DNA of 64,000 bases from Zunongwangia profunda SM-A87 (GTDB lineage: Bacteria > Bacteroidota > Bacteroidia > Flavobacteriales > Flavobacteriaceae), in contig NC_014041.1 in NCBI RefSeq assembly GCF_000023465.1, positions 1,990,001-2,054,000 on the forward strand, in the 5' to 3' direction. Of the stretch, positions 1-9,587 are shown piece after piece. Made by a program: the position numbers and the translations under genes. Under the pieces are notes generated by a model that saw only the letters and a program-made list of their open reading frames with translations, was not told the origin of the DNA and did not search any database. Each line of letters begins with the position of its first letter. Position 1 is the first letter of the stretch.

Positions 1-415
1 CTTTGAACTGGAACCAGAATAATTCTAATTGATGCATATTTTCATCGAAGAAGGCTTTTACTTTTGGCCAATCTTTTTTATTATTAATACTAACTTTTTC
101 GTTTAAGAGCACATATACCCTGGAAACTATTTTGCCTTCTGGTAATTCAAATTCTTCGTCTAAAATAACTTCTGGTAGGTATTCGGATTTTAAAATTGTC
201 CTTAAGGATTGAATTTTTTCAAAATAATAAGCTCGGATGAGTTCATCTTCAGCATCAATATCTAAAGAAACCATCGCTCTTTTTCGATCAAAAGAAAATT
301 TGAATTGTATTTCTTTAATCTTGGTATTATACAGTATCCATTTTCTGGAATATTCTTGTCCAAAGCTCGTCCAAAATTCTTCTCTTATTCTTTTACTTTC
401 TTCTTTACTAAACAT
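1..415 (-). CDS. DUF4268 domain protein, 3' end outside window
   Basis: The first 138 codons of a minus-strand gene are visible; it runs off the left edge. It begins MFSKEESKRIREEFWTSFGQ and continues with many charged and aromatic residues (KWILYNTKIKEIQFKF, ELFWFQFK). This matches my memory of the DUF4268 family, small cytoplasmic Bacteroidota proteins of about 140 residues with no settled function, so only a few residues are probably missing. It starts 2 bp after the stop of the ZIP transporter gene on the same strand, so the two are probably co-transcribed. The family assignment is from recalled similarity. Confidence 0.75.
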   Translation of the reverse strand, partial: MFSKEESKRIREEFWTSFGQEYSRKWILYNTKIKEIQFKFSFDRKRAMVSLDIDAEDELIRAYYFEKIQSLRTILKSEYLPEVILDEEFELPEGKIVSRVYVLLNEKVSINNKKDWPKVKAFFDENMHQLELFWFQFK

Positions 416-417
416 GG

Positions 418-1086
418 CTACATAAAATAGGCTAATATAATTCCTAATATAATAACACCTAATTTGGATGCGTTAAACTTATGGTTTTTAGAAGCTTCAA
501 ATAAAATTGTGGTAGATATATGAAGAAAAACACCGATCACAATTGCATTTAAATAGGCTGCATAAGTTTGTATAAATTCAAATTGTAATTTTAGCCAGCT
601 TCCTAAAGGCGTCATTAAAGCGAAAAGTAATAAAAATAAAAATGCCTTAATATTACCAATTTTAGAGTTAAATAAAAAGATACTTAATATCGCTGCTACT
701 GGTATTTTATGAATAGCCACCCCATATAGTAAATGAGAACTTTCATTTAAAGGAAATCCTTCCAGTAAAGAATGAATGCCTAAGCTTACCAGTAACATCA
801 AGGGGAATTGTTGAGTATTTGGGTTGTGGTGCATATGGCCATGTTCGAGCCCTTTCGATATAAACTCCAAAATAATTTGAAATAATAATCCCAGTAGTAT
901 AAAAACTCCGATTTCTTTGCCGCTATGCTCATAGACCTCAGGAAGCAATTCAAATACAGTCACTGACAATAGATAAGCACCACTAAAGGAAAGCAATAAT
1001 TTAAAAGTGCTTGAAGAAGAAGGTTTTAAAAATTTTGCAATTAAATAACCAATAAGAACTGCTAAAAGCGGTAAAATAAATATCAT
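418..1086 (-). CDS. ZIP family divalent metal transporter
   Basis: A 222-residue integral membrane protein with about eight hydrophobic segments, predicted to move zinc or another divalent metal across the inner membrane. The two signature metal-site helices are visible: HSLLEGFP (TM4) and AIHKIP (TM5), separated by a short loop as in ZIP/ZupT proteins. A His-rich cytoplasmic stretch (HGHMHHNPN, residues about 83-91) lies between TM3 and TM4, the usual position of the ZIP metal-binding loop. In TM5 the residue after the His is Lys, where many ZIPs have Glu or Asn, so metal specificity may differ. Followed at 2 bp by the DUF4268 gene. Confidence 0.85.
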   Translation of the reverse strand: MIFILPLLAVLIGYLIAKFLKPSSSSTFKLLLSFSGAYLLSVTVFELLPEVYEHSGKEIGVFILLGLLFQIILEFISKGLEHGHMHHNPNTQQFPLMLLVSLGIHSLLEGFPLNESSHLLYGVAIHKIPVAAILSIFLFNSKIGNIKAFLFLLLFALMTPLGSWLKLQFEFIQTYAAYLNAIVIGVFLHISTTILFEASKNHKFNASKLGVIILGIILAYFM

Positions 1087-1201
1087 TAAATAGTACTGTT
1101 AATTTAGGCTTTAGTTAGTCGGTTGTTTTATAAAATTATTTCAGTTGAAATTATTTTTTTAACCAATTAAGCTTGGGTTATTAATTGCTGCGAAAATAAC
1201 G

Positions 1202-1209
1202 TAATTTTG
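1202..1209 (+). promoter_or_regulatory. Putative -7 box for the RlmL-like gene
   Basis: TAATTTTG fits the Bacteroidota -7 consensus TAnnTTTG. It ends 21 nt before the preferred ATG at 1231. No good TTTG -33 element is seen at the right spacing. The box contains an in-frame TTG that a gene finder could take as the start. Confidence 0.4.
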
Positions 1210-1230
1210 CCACTCTTTAAAAAGATGATT

Positions 1231-2388
1231 ATGGAAGGTAATTTTAAAATGATCGCTAAGACTTTCTTTGGTTTTGAGCCCATATTAGCAAAGGAGCTAA
1301 GAGATCTTGGTGCGATGGATGTAAAGGAAGGCAATAGAATGGTTAGTTTTGTAGGTGATAAGGGGTTTATGTATAAAGCAAACCTTTGTTTACGTACCGC
1401 CATAAAAATTTTAAAGCCTTTCGCTGGTTTTAAAGTATTTTCTGAAGAGGATTTATATCAAAATATAAAAAGATTGGATTGGGATGCTGTTTTGGACGTT
1501 AACGGCAGTCTTGCAGTTGATGCTACATTACATTCAGAGGTTTTTACCCATTCAAAATACATATCCCTTAAAACTAAGGATGCTATTGTAGATCGTTATA
1601 GAGAGAAATACGGAGCCAGGCCAAATGTTGACCTAAAGTTCCCTAGTCTTCGTGTAAATATTCATATCGAAAAAACATGGTGTAATGTATCTTTAGATAC
1701 CAGTGGGGATTCTTTGCATAAAAGGGGATACCGTACGGCAACAAATATAGCTCCTATTAATGAGATTCTAGCTGCGGGGATGATATTGAAATCAGGATGG
1801 CAGGGACAATGTGATTTTCTTGATCCCATGTGTGGTAGTGGTACTATTCCTATTGAAGCTGCTATGATCGCCTGTAATATTCCCGCTAATATAAACCGTA
1901 AAGAATTTGGTTTTGAGCGTTGGAAGGATTGGGATGAAGATTTATTTGAAAAGATCGAAGCTTCCAGTCTTAAGAAAGTAAAGGATTTCCATTTTGAAAT
2001 CGTAGGATATGATAAAGCACCATCTGCAGTTGAAAAAGCTAAGGATAATGTGAAGAATGCTAATCTTACCGAATTTATAAAAATAGAAAGAGTGGATTTT
2101 TTTGAAACTGAAAAAAGAAATGATCGCCACTTGCATATGGTATTTAATCCTCCATACGGAGAAAGGTTACAGGTGAATATTGCTGAATTTTATAAAAAAA
2201 TAGGAGATACGTTGAAGCAAAACTATCCAGGTACACAATCTTGGTTTATAACTTCAGAAGATGAAGCAATGAAAAATGTTGGATTGAGACCATCTAGAAA
2301 AGTAAAGATGTTTAATGGGGGCTTGGAATCTCGTTTTTTGAAATATGAAATTTATGAGGGATCGAAAAAACGAAAAAACCAACTTTAA
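1231..2388 (+). CDS. THUMP-domain class I SAM-dependent 23S rRNA methyltransferase (RlmL-like)
   Basis: A 385-residue cytoplasmic RNA methyltransferase. The N-terminal part carries the ferredoxin-like and THUMP RNA-binding domains; the C-terminal part is a Rossmann methyltransferase with the SAM motif DPMCGSGTIPIEAAMIA and the catalytic NPPY motif (FNPPYGERL) typical of N2-guanine methylation. It corresponds to the N-terminal half of E. coli RlmL (m2G2445 of 23S rRNA) without the fused RlmK half. I chose ATG 1231 (MEGNFKMIAKTFFG) because family members start at about this point; an in-frame TTG at 1207 sits inside the predicted -7 box and is unlikely. Stands alone, divergent from the ZIP gene. 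Confidence 0.87.
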   Translation: MEGNFKMIAKTFFGFEPILAKELRDLGAMDVKEGNRMVSFVGDKGFMYKANLCLRTAIKILKPFAGFKVFSEEDLYQNIKRLDWDAVLDVNGSLAVDATLHSEVFTHSKYISLKTKDAIVDRYREKYGARPNVDLKFPSLRVNIHIEKTWCNVSLDTSGDSLHKRGYRTATNIAPINEILAAGMILKSGWQGQCDFLDPMCGSGTIPIEAAMIACNIPANINRKEFGFERWKDWDEDLFEKIEASSLKKVKDFHFEIVGYDKAPSAVEKAKDNVKNANLTEFIKIERVDFFETEKRNDRHLHMVFNPPYGERLQVNIAEFYKKIGDTLKQNYPGTQSWFITSEDEAMKNVGLRPSRKVKMFNGGLESRFLKYEIYEGSKKRKNQL

Positions 2389-2620
2389 ATATGTGCTAAT
2401 TGAGCGAATTGACGGTTTACAATCCCTGGAGGAGCGTAAATTAAATATAAATTCACCAAAACTATTAAGATTGTTTAGAAAAATCTTTATTTAATAATCA
2501 ATGCGATAGTATCCAAACTATGATTAAATGGATGAGCTATGATTAGAATGAATAGATTTTAAAAACAATTTTAATTTTCAAGTCAATGTCTTATAGACTG
2601 ATCCTAATAGAATAGATAAT

Positions 2621-3370
2621 TTAATTTTTTGCTTTTTTGAATATTGGAATCAGGTAAGAGATGGAATATCCATAGCCAATTCCGAAATTACTTTCGTCGA
2701 AGGTTCGACCGAAGCCAGGTATGGTAAGATTGTCAAAACCATCAGGTGTAGTTTGACTTAGTCTGCGTTTTAATTGCACATTAGCTGATAAAAATAAATT
2801 TTTAAGCACTTCAACTTTAAATCCGGCCATTAATTCGATCCAACTGGCATTTAATCCAGAGGCTTTCGAGCCATCGATTCTTATATCATCTCCAAAATAA
2901 TTATTGGTAGTATAGATTTGGTATTCTTCAAGATCCTGGCTAAAAGTAGAGAAACCGTATCTTAAACCTGCAAAAACAATGTTTTGCATTCCTTCCCAGT
3001 TTTCGTAAGCATTATAATTTGCTCCAATCTTAACGAAGCTTCCAGATGATGAAACTTTAATATAATCTTCACCAAAAGGCAGGGTTTCGTTACCAATTTC
3101 AGCAGCTAAGTAGTAATTTTTATAAATGCGCATATCAGCTTCTAGCATAAAGCCGGTATAGTCATCATCAAGAACGGTTCTGGCTAATTTGCTTAGGTCT
3201 ATACCCACTCTTAAACCATATTTTTCTTTATAAACGGTATCTTTTTTAGTCTCCAAAGCTATTGGTTCTTCCTGATTTTGTGCAAATAAGGAATCAGTGC
3301 TTATAGAAAAGAATATGGTGCTAAATACTAAAGCCGTTTTTATATAATTTCGGGATATTTTTTTAAGCAT
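2621..3370 (-). CDS. DUF6048 family outer-membrane beta-barrel protein
   Basis: A 249-residue predicted outer-membrane protein. It has an N-terminal signal peptide ending near SLFAQ and then alternating amphipathic strands rich in Gly and aromatic residues, ending in a strand-like GIGYGYSISYLIPIF. The sequence resembles the DUF6048 family of Bacteroidota. Its ATG overlaps the stop of the upstream DUF6452 lipoprotein gene by one base, so it is the last gene of an rlmD-DUF6452-DUF6048 operon. The lipoprotein and barrel probably act together in the envelope, but no function is known to me. Confidence 0.75.
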   Translation of the reverse strand: MLKKISRNYIKTALVFSTIFFSISTDSLFAQNQEEPIALETKKDTVYKEKYGLRVGIDLSKLARTVLDDDYTGFMLEADMRIYKNYYLAAEIGNETLPFGEDYIKVSSSGSFVKIGANYNAYENWEGMQNIVFAGLRYGFSTFSQDLEEYQIYTTNNYFGDDIRIDGSKASGLNASWIELMAGFKVEVLKNLFLSANVQLKRRLSQTTPDGFDNLTIPGFGRTFDESNFGIGYGYSISYLIPIFKKAKN

Positions 3371-3975
3371 TAATCAAAAAATATATTTAAATGTGCAGTA
3401 GGCACATCTTCATTGTCATCATTATCCTCATCCTCCTCATCGTCATTTTCAAAATTGTCTGTGGTAATGTTATTTGTTAGAAATCTCATACGACTAATCC
3501 ATCGGCCATCTTCCCCACCTTCAATGATGTAATCTATATTTAAATAATTCACCTTAAAAGAACAGGCTCTATTTATATATTCTTCTTCAGGGTCGTATGT
3601 AAATTCTATAATATCGGTATTGGTTTCAAGATTATTATCTTCATTTTCTATGATCTCTCCATTTTCATTATAAGCAGGCCCATTATAAATAAATTCATAT
3701 TTTGTAGAATTTTGGCCTGTTTTCAGTGGAATACGGATGCTTTGGCTATTTACCCGATATAATAGCATATCTAAAGTATCCCTGCCTACTTCACGCACGG
3801 TAAGGTTTACAGAGGTTCTAGGTTCGTTTTGGGCATTATTTGCGTAAAAATTAATGACCAACATGGGCGTAGTATCTACCGTTTCTGGGCAAATATCATC
3901 TCTTTGGCATCCTGCAAAGATTAAAAGGCTTAAAAAGCCTAGAATAAATTGTTTTTTTTGAATGATAAATTTCAT
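3370..3975 (-). CDS. DUF6452 family lipoprotein
   Basis: A 201-residue predicted lipoprotein: MKFIIQKKQFILGFLSLL followed by the lipobox LIFAGC and then a beta-rich domain. The C-terminal region (about residues 175-195) is a run of Asp/Glu/Asn, which in Bacteroidota surface proteins can act as a flexible or calcium-binding tail. I assign it to DUF6452 from memory of the family. The preferred start is the ATG at 3975, which forms a TAATG overlap with the rlmD stop; an in-frame ATG six codons upstream would add residues ahead of a normal signal peptide. Translationally coupled to both neighbours. Confidence 0.75.
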   Translation of the reverse strand: MKFIIQKKQFILGFLSLLIFAGCQRDDICPETVDTTPMLVINFYANNAQNEPRTSVNLTVREVGRDTLDMLLYRVNSQSIRIPLKTGQNSTKYEFIYNGPAYNENGEIIENEDNNLETNTDIIEFTYDPEEEYINRACSFKVNYLNIDYIIEGGEDGRWISRMRFLTNNITTDNFENDDEEDEDNDDNEDVPTAHLNIFFD

Positions 3976-5384
3976 TATTTTCTTTCTAAACATACCACAT
4001 TTTCAACATGAAATGTTTGTGGGAACATATCAACGGGCTGTACCTTTGTAACTTTGTAATATTCGTCCAGCAAAGCTAAATCTCTAGCCTGGGTTGCCGA
4101 ATTACAACTAACGTAAACAATTTTTTTAGGTAAAATATTTATAATTTGCGCAACAACGTCTTTATGCATCCCATCACGTGGTGGATCTGTTATAATAACG
4201 TCTGGATGGCCATGTTTATTGATAAAGTTTTGAGTAAAAACTTTTTTCATGTCTCCAGCAAAGAATTTGGTGTTCGTAATACCATTTCTTTTTGCGTTTT
4301 CAATTGCATCGCTAATGGCTTCGGGAACAGCTTCAACACCAATTACCTCTTTGGCATTTTTGGCTACAAATTGTGCAATCGTTCCTGTACCGGTGTAAAG
4401 GTCGTAAACAAGTTCTTCCCCTTTAAGACCGGCAAATTCTCTTGTAATTTTATAAAGTTCGTAGGCCTGTGCAGAGTTAGTTTGATAGAATGATTTGGCA
4501 TTGATCTTAAATGTAAGCCCCTCCATTTCCTCAAAGATATGGTCTCTACCTTTATAGCAAATTACCTCCTGATCATAAATAGTGTCATTTCCTTTATTGT
4601 TGATTACATACTGTAAAGAAGTAATTTCAGGAAATTCTTCCACAACCGCATTTAATAATAGCTCTCTAACTGTTTTATTTTCTTCGAAAAACTGAATAAG
4701 GACCATGATTTCCCCGGTGCTTGATGTTCTAATCATCAATGTACGTAGAAGTCCGTTTTGCGCTCTGGTATTAAAAAAGGGAATTTCGTTTTGAGTCGCA
4801 AAGATTTTTACAAAATTTCTAATAGCATTGCTTGGATCTTCCTGAAGGTGGCACTTCTTTATGTCTAAGATTTTATCCCACATTCCAGGAATATGGAATC
4901 CAAGTGCATTTTTATCTTCAAAATCTTTACCACTTTGAATTTCTTCTAATGTTAACCACCTACTGTCACTAAAAGAAAACTCCATTTTATTTCGATAAAA
5001 ATAGATTTCTTTACTACCTAAAATAGGCGTGATTTCAGGCAATTCTATTTTACCCAGTCGCTTAAGGTTATTGGTTACTTCCTGTTGTTTGTAATCGAGT
5101 TGATATTTATAATCCATAAACTGCCATTTGCACCCCCCGCAGGTCCCAAAATGTTGGCAAACGGGTTCTACCCTTTTATCAGAATACGAATGAAAATTAA
5201 CGGCAGTCCCTTCAAAATAGGACTTTCGTTTTTTTGTAGTTTGGACATCGATAACATCACCAGGGACTGCATTATTTACAAAAATAACACGACCATCTGG
5301 TGATTTCGCAATACTTTTACCCTTAGCACCGGCATCTACAACTTCAACAGCTTCAAAAAGCTTATTTTTATTCCTTCTTCCCAT
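3975..5384 (-). CDS. rlmD: 23S rRNA (uracil(1939)-C(5))-methyltransferase RlmD
   Basis: A 469-residue enzyme that methylates C5 of a uridine in 23S rRNA using SAM. An N-terminal TRAM RNA-binding domain (about residues 5-60) is followed by the iron-sulfur cluster cysteines C76, C82 and C85 (CQHFGTCGGC) and a later Cys in KKCHLQED. The catalytic domain has the SAM motif YDLYTGTGTIAQF, DPPRDGMH, and the nucleophile C427 in YVSCNSATQARDL. All hallmark residues are present and the length is normal. First gene of an operon with two envelope-protein genes, a pairing with no obvious functional link. Close paralogues such as RlmC or TrmA differ, so exact target uridine is inferred. Confidence 0.9.
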   Translation of the reverse strand: MGRRNKNKLFEAVEVVDAGAKGKSIAKSPDGRVIFVNNAVPGDVIDVQTTKKRKSYFEGTAVNFHSYSDKRVEPVCQHFGTCGGCKWQFMDYKYQLDYKQQEVTNNLKRLGKIELPEITPILGSKEIYFYRNKMEFSFSDSRWLTLEEIQSGKDFEDKNALGFHIPGMWDKILDIKKCHLQEDPSNAIRNFVKIFATQNEIPFFNTRAQNGLLRTLMIRTSSTGEIMVLIQFFEENKTVRELLLNAVVEEFPEITSLQYVINNKGNDTIYDQEVICYKGRDHIFEEMEGLTFKINAKSFYQTNSAQAYELYKITREFAGLKGEELVYDLYTGTGTIAQFVAKNAKEVIGVEAVPEAISDAIENAKRNGITNTKFFAGDMKKVFTQNFINKHGHPDVIITDPPRDGMHKDVVAQIINILPKKIVYVSCNSATQARDLALLDEYYKVTKVQPVDMFPQTFHVENVVCLERK

Positions 5385-5388
5385 ACCG

Positions 5389-5396
5389 CAAAAATA
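5389..5396 (-). promoter_or_regulatory. Putative -7 box of rlmD (near-leaderless)
   Basis: On the minus strand this reads TATTTTTG, a full match to TAnnTTTG. Only 4 nt separate it from the rlmD ATG (5384-5382), so transcription would start at or within a base or two of the start codon. No clear -33 element at the right spacing. Confidence 0.45.
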
Positions 5397-5550
5397 GAAT
5401 AATTGCAGGATTAAAGGTAGGGGTCTCTAAAAAAATCAGTAAACATTTAGTAAATTGCGAAAACATTAAAAATGGATGATTTCTCTCCTAATCTGTAAAA
5501 GCAGAACAAGAAGGAATTGCAGATATTAATGAATAAAATTTGAAAAAGGA

Positions 5551-6795
5551 ATGGCATTAACAAAAATCAATTCATCACAACAAGCTATCGAATTAGAAGA
5601 TAAGCATGGGGCGCATAATTATCATCCGTTACCAGCTGTTTTAAGCAAAGGAGAAGGTGTGCATGTTTGGGATGTTGAAGGGAAAAAATATTATGATTTT
5701 CTTTCGGCCTATTCAGCAGTGAATCAGGGGCACTGTCATCCCAAAATTGTAGCAGCTTTAAATGATCAGGCAGCTACTTTAACCTTAACCTCAAGAGCAT
5801 TTCATAATGATGTTTTGGGACCATTTGAAGAGTATGCTACAGAATATTTTGGCTTTGATAAGTTATTACCAATGAATACCGGAGCTGAAGCCGTAGAAAC
5901 TGCTATTAAATTAGCCAGAAAATGGGCTTACGAAACTAAAGGTGTTAAAGAAACGGAAGCTGAGATCATTGTTTGTGAAAATAACTTCCACGGAAGAACG
6001 ACCACTATAATATCATTTTCTAATGATGAGGATGCCAGAAAGAACTTTGGCCCTTACACGCCAGGTTTTCAGAAAATACCTTATGATAATATTGATGCTT
6101 TAGAGAAAGCATTAAATGAGAATAATAACATTGCGGGATTTTTAGTAGAACCTATTCAGGGAGAAGCAGGGGTTTATGTGCCATCTCAAGGTTTTTTAAA
6201 GCGCGCTAAAGCGCTTTGTGAAAAACACAACGTGCTTTTTATTGCTGATGAAGTTCAAACCGGTATTGCAAGAACAGGGAAATTATTAGCTGTAGATCAC
6301 GAAGAGGTAAAACCTGATATTCTTATTCTAGGAAAGGCAATTTCAGGCGGAGTATATCCTGTTTCAGCAGTTTTAGCAAATAATAATGTTATGGATGTTA
6401 TCAAGCCGGGACAGCATGGGTCAACTTTTGGAGGGAATCCACTAGCTTGTGCAGTTGCACATGCTGCTTTAGAGGTGATTAAAGAAGAAAAATTAGCAGA
6501 AAATGCGGAGAAATTAGGAGGATTATTCCGTAGACTCTTAGATGATTATATTAGAACCTCCAATATTGTGGAGTTAGTTAGGGGTAAAGGGCTTTTAAAC
6601 GCAATTGTAATAAACGATACTCCAGATAGCTCTACTGCTTGGGATATTTGTATGGCTTTAAAAGAAAATGGTCTTTTAGCTAAACCTACACATGGAAATA
6701 TTATACGTTTTGCACCACCTTTAGTGATGGACGAAGAGCAACTAAAGGATTGTGTGGAAATTATTATCAAAACGTTAAAAGCTTTTGAAAAATAG
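5551..6795 (+). CDS. rocD: Ornithine--oxo-acid transaminase
   Basis: A 414-residue PLP-dependent class III aminotransferase that transfers the delta-amino group of ornithine to 2-oxoglutarate, giving glutamate semialdehyde (arginine/ornithine to proline or glutamate). Visible features: substrate-side [15 protein letters not shown] (about 109-123), the PLP Asp in IADEVQTG (D233), the Schiff-base lysine K262 in [12 protein letters not shown], and the cofactor-phosphate contact [21 protein letters not shown] is characteristic of RocD/ornithine aminotransferase rather than ArgD. Monocistronic, ending in a strong bidirectional terminator. Confidence 0.92.
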   Translation: MALTKINSSQQAIELEDKHGAHNYHPLPAVLSKGEGVHVWDVEGKKYYDFLSAYSAVNQGHCHPKIVAALNDQAATLTLTSRAFHNDVLGPFEEYATEYFGFDKLLPMNTGAEAVETAIKLARKWAYETKGVKETEAEIIVCENNFHGRTTTIISFSNDEDARKNFGPYTPGFQKIPYDNIDALEKALNENNNIAGFLVEPIQGEAGVYVPSQGFLKRAKALCEKHNVLFIADEVQTGIARTGKLLAVDHEEVKPDILILGKAISGGVYPVSAVLANNNVMDVIKPGQHGSTFGGNPLACAVAHAALEVIKEEKLAENAEKLGGLFRRLLDDYIRTSNIVELVRGKGLLNAIVINDTPDSSTAWDICMALKENGLLAKPTHGNIIRFAPPLVMDEEQLKDCVEIIIKTLKAFEK

Positions 6796-6814
6796 AAAGT
6801 AAGTCATAAAACCT

Positions 6815-6841
6815 AAAATCCCCGGAGTTACCGGGGATTTT
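6815..6841. terminator. Bidirectional intrinsic terminator
   Basis: Eleven-base perfect arms (AAAATCCCCGG / CCGGGGATTTT) around a 5-nt AGTTA loop. It lies between the convergent rocD and CCC-motif genes, and A/T tracts flank both sides, so it can serve both. Confidence 0.85.
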
Positions 6842-6867
6842 AAGTTTATATATTGTTCTGGCTTTTT

Positions 6868-7188
6868 TTAAAATCCTGATCCGTATATTTCTCTTTGCAT
6901 TTCCATAAGACCTTCTATACCTCCGGCGGTGATAATCATGATGATAGAAGAAATAAATGAAAGTGCACTTAGTACTAAACCGATAATTCCTAAAATCCGG
7001 CCAGTTTTTACATTTTCATATCCTGTATATAGTTCAGGATTCGCGTAATAAAGCTCTTTTGCTTTATTCGACATTACAATGGCTAGAATCCCAAACACGA
7101 TCCCGAATAGGCCATAACAGCAACAGCCTATAATTGACAGTATTCCAAAGATTAAAATTAAGGTAGAATTAGGTAGTTTCTCTTTCAT
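6868..7188 (-). CDS. CCC-motif small membrane protein
   Basis: A 106-residue inner-membrane protein with two or three hydrophobic helices (about residues 8-38 and 64-90). The first helix contains the run GCCCYG, the feature that gives the Bacteroidota CCC-motif membrane protein family its name; it resembles DUF4190-type proteins. Function unknown. The stop of the upstream DUF2752 gene is 9 bp before its start, so the two form an operon of Cys-motif membrane proteins, a common association in Bacteroidota. Confidence 0.75.
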   Translation of the reverse strand: MKEKLPNSTLILIFGILSIIGCCCYGLFGIVFGILAIVMSNKAKELYYANPELYTGYENVKTGRILGIIGLVLSALSFISSIIMIITAGGIEGLMEMQREIYGSGF

Positions 7189-7197
7189 GATATTGCA

Positions 7198-7479
7198 TTA
7201 ATTGGTTAGGTTATAAAATTGTATCATTTTAAAAATATACGAAATTATCATTATCGATGCGTTTAAAATAATAAAGGCGATTTTAATTTTAAAATCGCCT
7301 TTAAATTTAAACTTAATATTTATAATTAAAAATATTGCAAAGATTACCAGAGTATAAATGGCAGGATACATTAAAAATGCTTCTCTAAAATTTCCCTGAA
7401 AAAGTAATATAGCAGCTCTTTGGCCTCCACAGCCGTAACAATCTATGCCCAACAATGTTTTGTTAAGGCATGGAAGCAT
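7198..7479 (-). CDS. DUF2752 domain membrane protein
   Basis: A 93-residue membrane protein with the DUF2752 signature: CLNKTLLGIDCYGCGGQRA (residues 4-22), a Cys-rich motif followed by two hydrophobic segments (about 36-55 and 66-85). Members are found across bacteria, often next to CCC-motif or TM2-type proteins as here; the role is unknown. It starts 19 bp after the stop of the T9SS-sorted protein gene and is followed at 9 bp by the CCC-motif gene, so all three may be one transcript. Confidence 0.78.
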   Translation of the reverse strand: MLPCLNKTLLGIDCYGCGGQRAAILLFQGNFREAFLMYPAIYTLVIFAIFLIINIKFKFKGDFKIKIAFIILNASIMIISYIFKMIQFYNLTN

Positions 7480-7498
7480 ATATTCTTCGTAACCCGTA

Positions 7499-9286
7499 TT
7501 AATTTTTAACTGTAATTTTCTTTGTTACTGTTCTATTATCTGTGGTTTTGATTTGAACGATGTAAATGGCATCCATCAAATTAGTGGTAGAAAAGCTCAA
7601 TTCCTTTTCTAAAGTGGAGATATCCTGGTTAATTACTGCGCCTGCATTCAAATTATATACAGCTACATGTTTTACTTTTACATCTTTTGGTACAACAATC
7701 TGTAAACGACCTTCATTATTATTTTGAAAAATATCGATAGAAGCTACAAAAGTCTCTTCTTCTTTAGTTTCCTGAATCTTTTCTTCTTCAGTAGGCTGGT
7801 CATTTTCAAAAGCAATAAAGAAGCGATCTTTAAAATCTCCGTTTAATTGTAGCTTGTAATGCTCTTTTTTAATATCGGTATATCTATTATTTTCAGAATC
7901 ATAAAGATAAATATTTTCATTATCAAGGAAATCTGTAGTGTCAATAGAAAAATCGACTTCCATTTCACTTACGGTTACGATATTTAAAGGAATCATTTTT
8001 GAACGATCAAAGGGTAAAACGTTGATCATATATTCCTTTTCTTCAATATTAAAAGAAGCATCACTGGCCAGTTTTCCAAACATTGGTGCGTCCATAGCTT
8101 TATCTGGTCCAACGGTAGCATTCTCATTAAAAGCTACCAAAAGTTGTCTGGTATAGGTATCATTAAGATTAACATTCAATCTAATTTTTACCGCTTCATC
8201 ATTTTTAATAATTACAGAGGAGTTAGTGCTCCCGGTTTCAGCTGATTTCTCACGTAATTTTATAGCTGTATTGGGATCATAGATACGATGACTATTCTTA
8301 AATGTCACGGTTCCTCCTGTAGCATTACCAATAACGTTAAAGCCCGCGCCAATTGGTAGATACTTTACATTATATTTAGCTCCACTTTCGCCAGCATTTC
8401 CAATCACATTTCCAGATTGATTGGCATACTTTTTAAAAATGGCGGGAACGTAACCTCCTGCTCCCGGTGAATAGGCTCCATAGCCTCCCTCGTAATCTTT
8501 TAAATAATGCGATTTTCCATTAGCCTCGCTATCCCAAAAATAAGCAATGCCCGTAATATCATTATCCGGATCTTTTAGAAATGCATCAAGATCTATAGCC
8601 GAAGGATAAGGGTTACCTACCAATATTGATTTATTTGGGTCGATGTTTAAGGTAATATTTCCATTATTTGGAATACCTCGAAAATCATATCTTTGAGCGC
8701 TTCCCGGATTGTTTTTTACTCCATCAATTGTGGTATTGTCAGTGCCATTTGTTCCTTTCATAGAGAAACCCAATCCTGCTGCAAGTTGATTAATATTATT
8801 CCCAATATGCTGCCATGAATTATAGCCTAAACCAGAAAATTTGTAAATCCAACGAGAAGATATGGTTAACGGGTTGGCGGAACCATTGAGATTAGAAGTT
8901 ATCTGAACAGGTCTACTTGCTGTTTTGTCTATAGGTTCGTATAAAATTTGATTCAGTTTTTTACCGGTGGTTACTACCGGCATTCCCCAATAATTATAAT
9001 CAAAAGCATTTGAAGTCCCCTCCTGGAAAACAGAAAGATAACCATCTCCAGAATTATCTATATCGTCTCCCTGTAGCAATTGTGCTTTACTTCTTAGATA
9101 TATGCTCGCTTCTGTAGATGAATTATTATTTTTTTCAAGGTTTATTCCTTTAGTGACAAATAATATTTCATTATTCACATATACATAACTATCTTCCCCA
9201 TCCGGAGATGGAGAGACACTTAAATCTACCTGAGCGTTTACAAATAGGGGAAAGATTAATACAAAGAATATGTAATATTGCTTCAT
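7499..9286 (-). CDS. Secreted protein with type IX secretion C-terminal sorting domain
   Basis: A 595-residue exported protein. The signal peptide is MKQYYIFFVLIFPLFVNAQ. The long central region is beta-rich with many Asn/Gly turns and contains phrases common in flavobacterial surface proteins (GNPYPSAIDLD, YFWDSE, GAGGYVPAIF). The last ~75 residues have the type A T9SS sorting pattern: VKHVAVYNLNAG, then DAIYIVQIKTTDNRTVTKK and a basic end. T9SS would carry it across the outer membrane, where the sorting domain is cleaved. No enzymatic motif seen; probably an adhesin-like surface or secreted protein. Confidence 0.8.
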   Translation of the reverse strand: MKQYYIFFVLIFPLFVNAQVDLSVSPSPDGEDSYVYVNNEILFVTKGINLEKNNNSSTEASIYLRSKAQLLQGDDIDNSGDGYLSVFQEGTSNAFDYNYWGMPVVTTGKKLNQILYEPIDKTASRPVQITSNLNGSANPLTISSRWIYKFSGLGYNSWQHIGNNINQLAAGLGFSMKGTNGTDNTTIDGVKNNPGSAQRYDFRGIPNNGNITLNIDPNKSILVGNPYPSAIDLDAFLKDPDNDITGIAYFWDSEANGKSHYLKDYEGGYGAYSPGAGGYVPAIFKKYANQSGNVIGNAGESGAKYNVKYLPIGAGFNVIGNATGGTVTFKNSHRIYDPNTAIKLREKSAETGSTNSSVIIKNDEAVKIRLNVNLNDTYTRQLLVAFNENATVGPDKAMDAPMFGKLASDASFNIEEKEYMINVLPFDRSKMIPLNIVTVSEMEVDFSIDTTDFLDNENIYLYDSENNRYTDIKKEHYKLQLNGDFKDRFFIAFENDQPTEEEKIQETKEEETFVASIDIFQNNNEGRLQIVVPKDVKVKHVAVYNLNAGAVINQDISTLEKELSFSTTNLMDAIYIVQIKTTDNRTVTKKITVKN

Positions 9287-9377
9287 AATTAAATTAATTT
9301 TGCATACAAAAATACTTCAATTTTTGATTTAATGGTCTAAATATTTTAAATTTTAGACAAAAGGTTTTAAAAATAAG

Positions 9378-9587
9378 ATGAAAAAGAATAGTTCGCAAAT
9401 ACTTAATACTCTTGTGATTATAGTTGGAGCAGCGGTTTTGATTTATGGAATGTCTGTAGAGGACAATTCGCCATATGCAAAGATTATCGGACTGGTTATT
9501 TTAATGTTTGGTTTATACAGAGCCACTCAATACTGGTCGGCTACTAAAGATGATTATAAAAAAGATCAAGAAAATGAGAATGACTAA
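9378..9587 (+). CDS. Small two-helix membrane protein
   Basis: A 69-residue protein with two hydrophobic segments (about 9-25 and 34-50) and a charged C-terminal tail (KDDYKKDQENEND). No family name recognised. Its stop overlaps the start of the Smr-domain gene (TAATG), so the two are translationally coupled and probably functionally linked. Codon use and composition look like the neighbours, which supports a real gene. Confidence 0.7.
   Translation: MKKNSSQILNTLVIIVGAAVLIYGMSVEDNSPYAKIIGLVILMFGLYRATQYWSATKDDYKKDQENEND

Noticed and set aside
1207..1230. TTG start for the RlmL-like methyltransferase
   Set aside because: It lies within the predicted -7 box, and the protein family starts at the later ATG.
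4146..4493. 115-codon plus-strand frame inside rlmD
   Set aside because: Antisense shadow of a well-conserved enzyme, Cys/Phe/Asn-rich with no family features.
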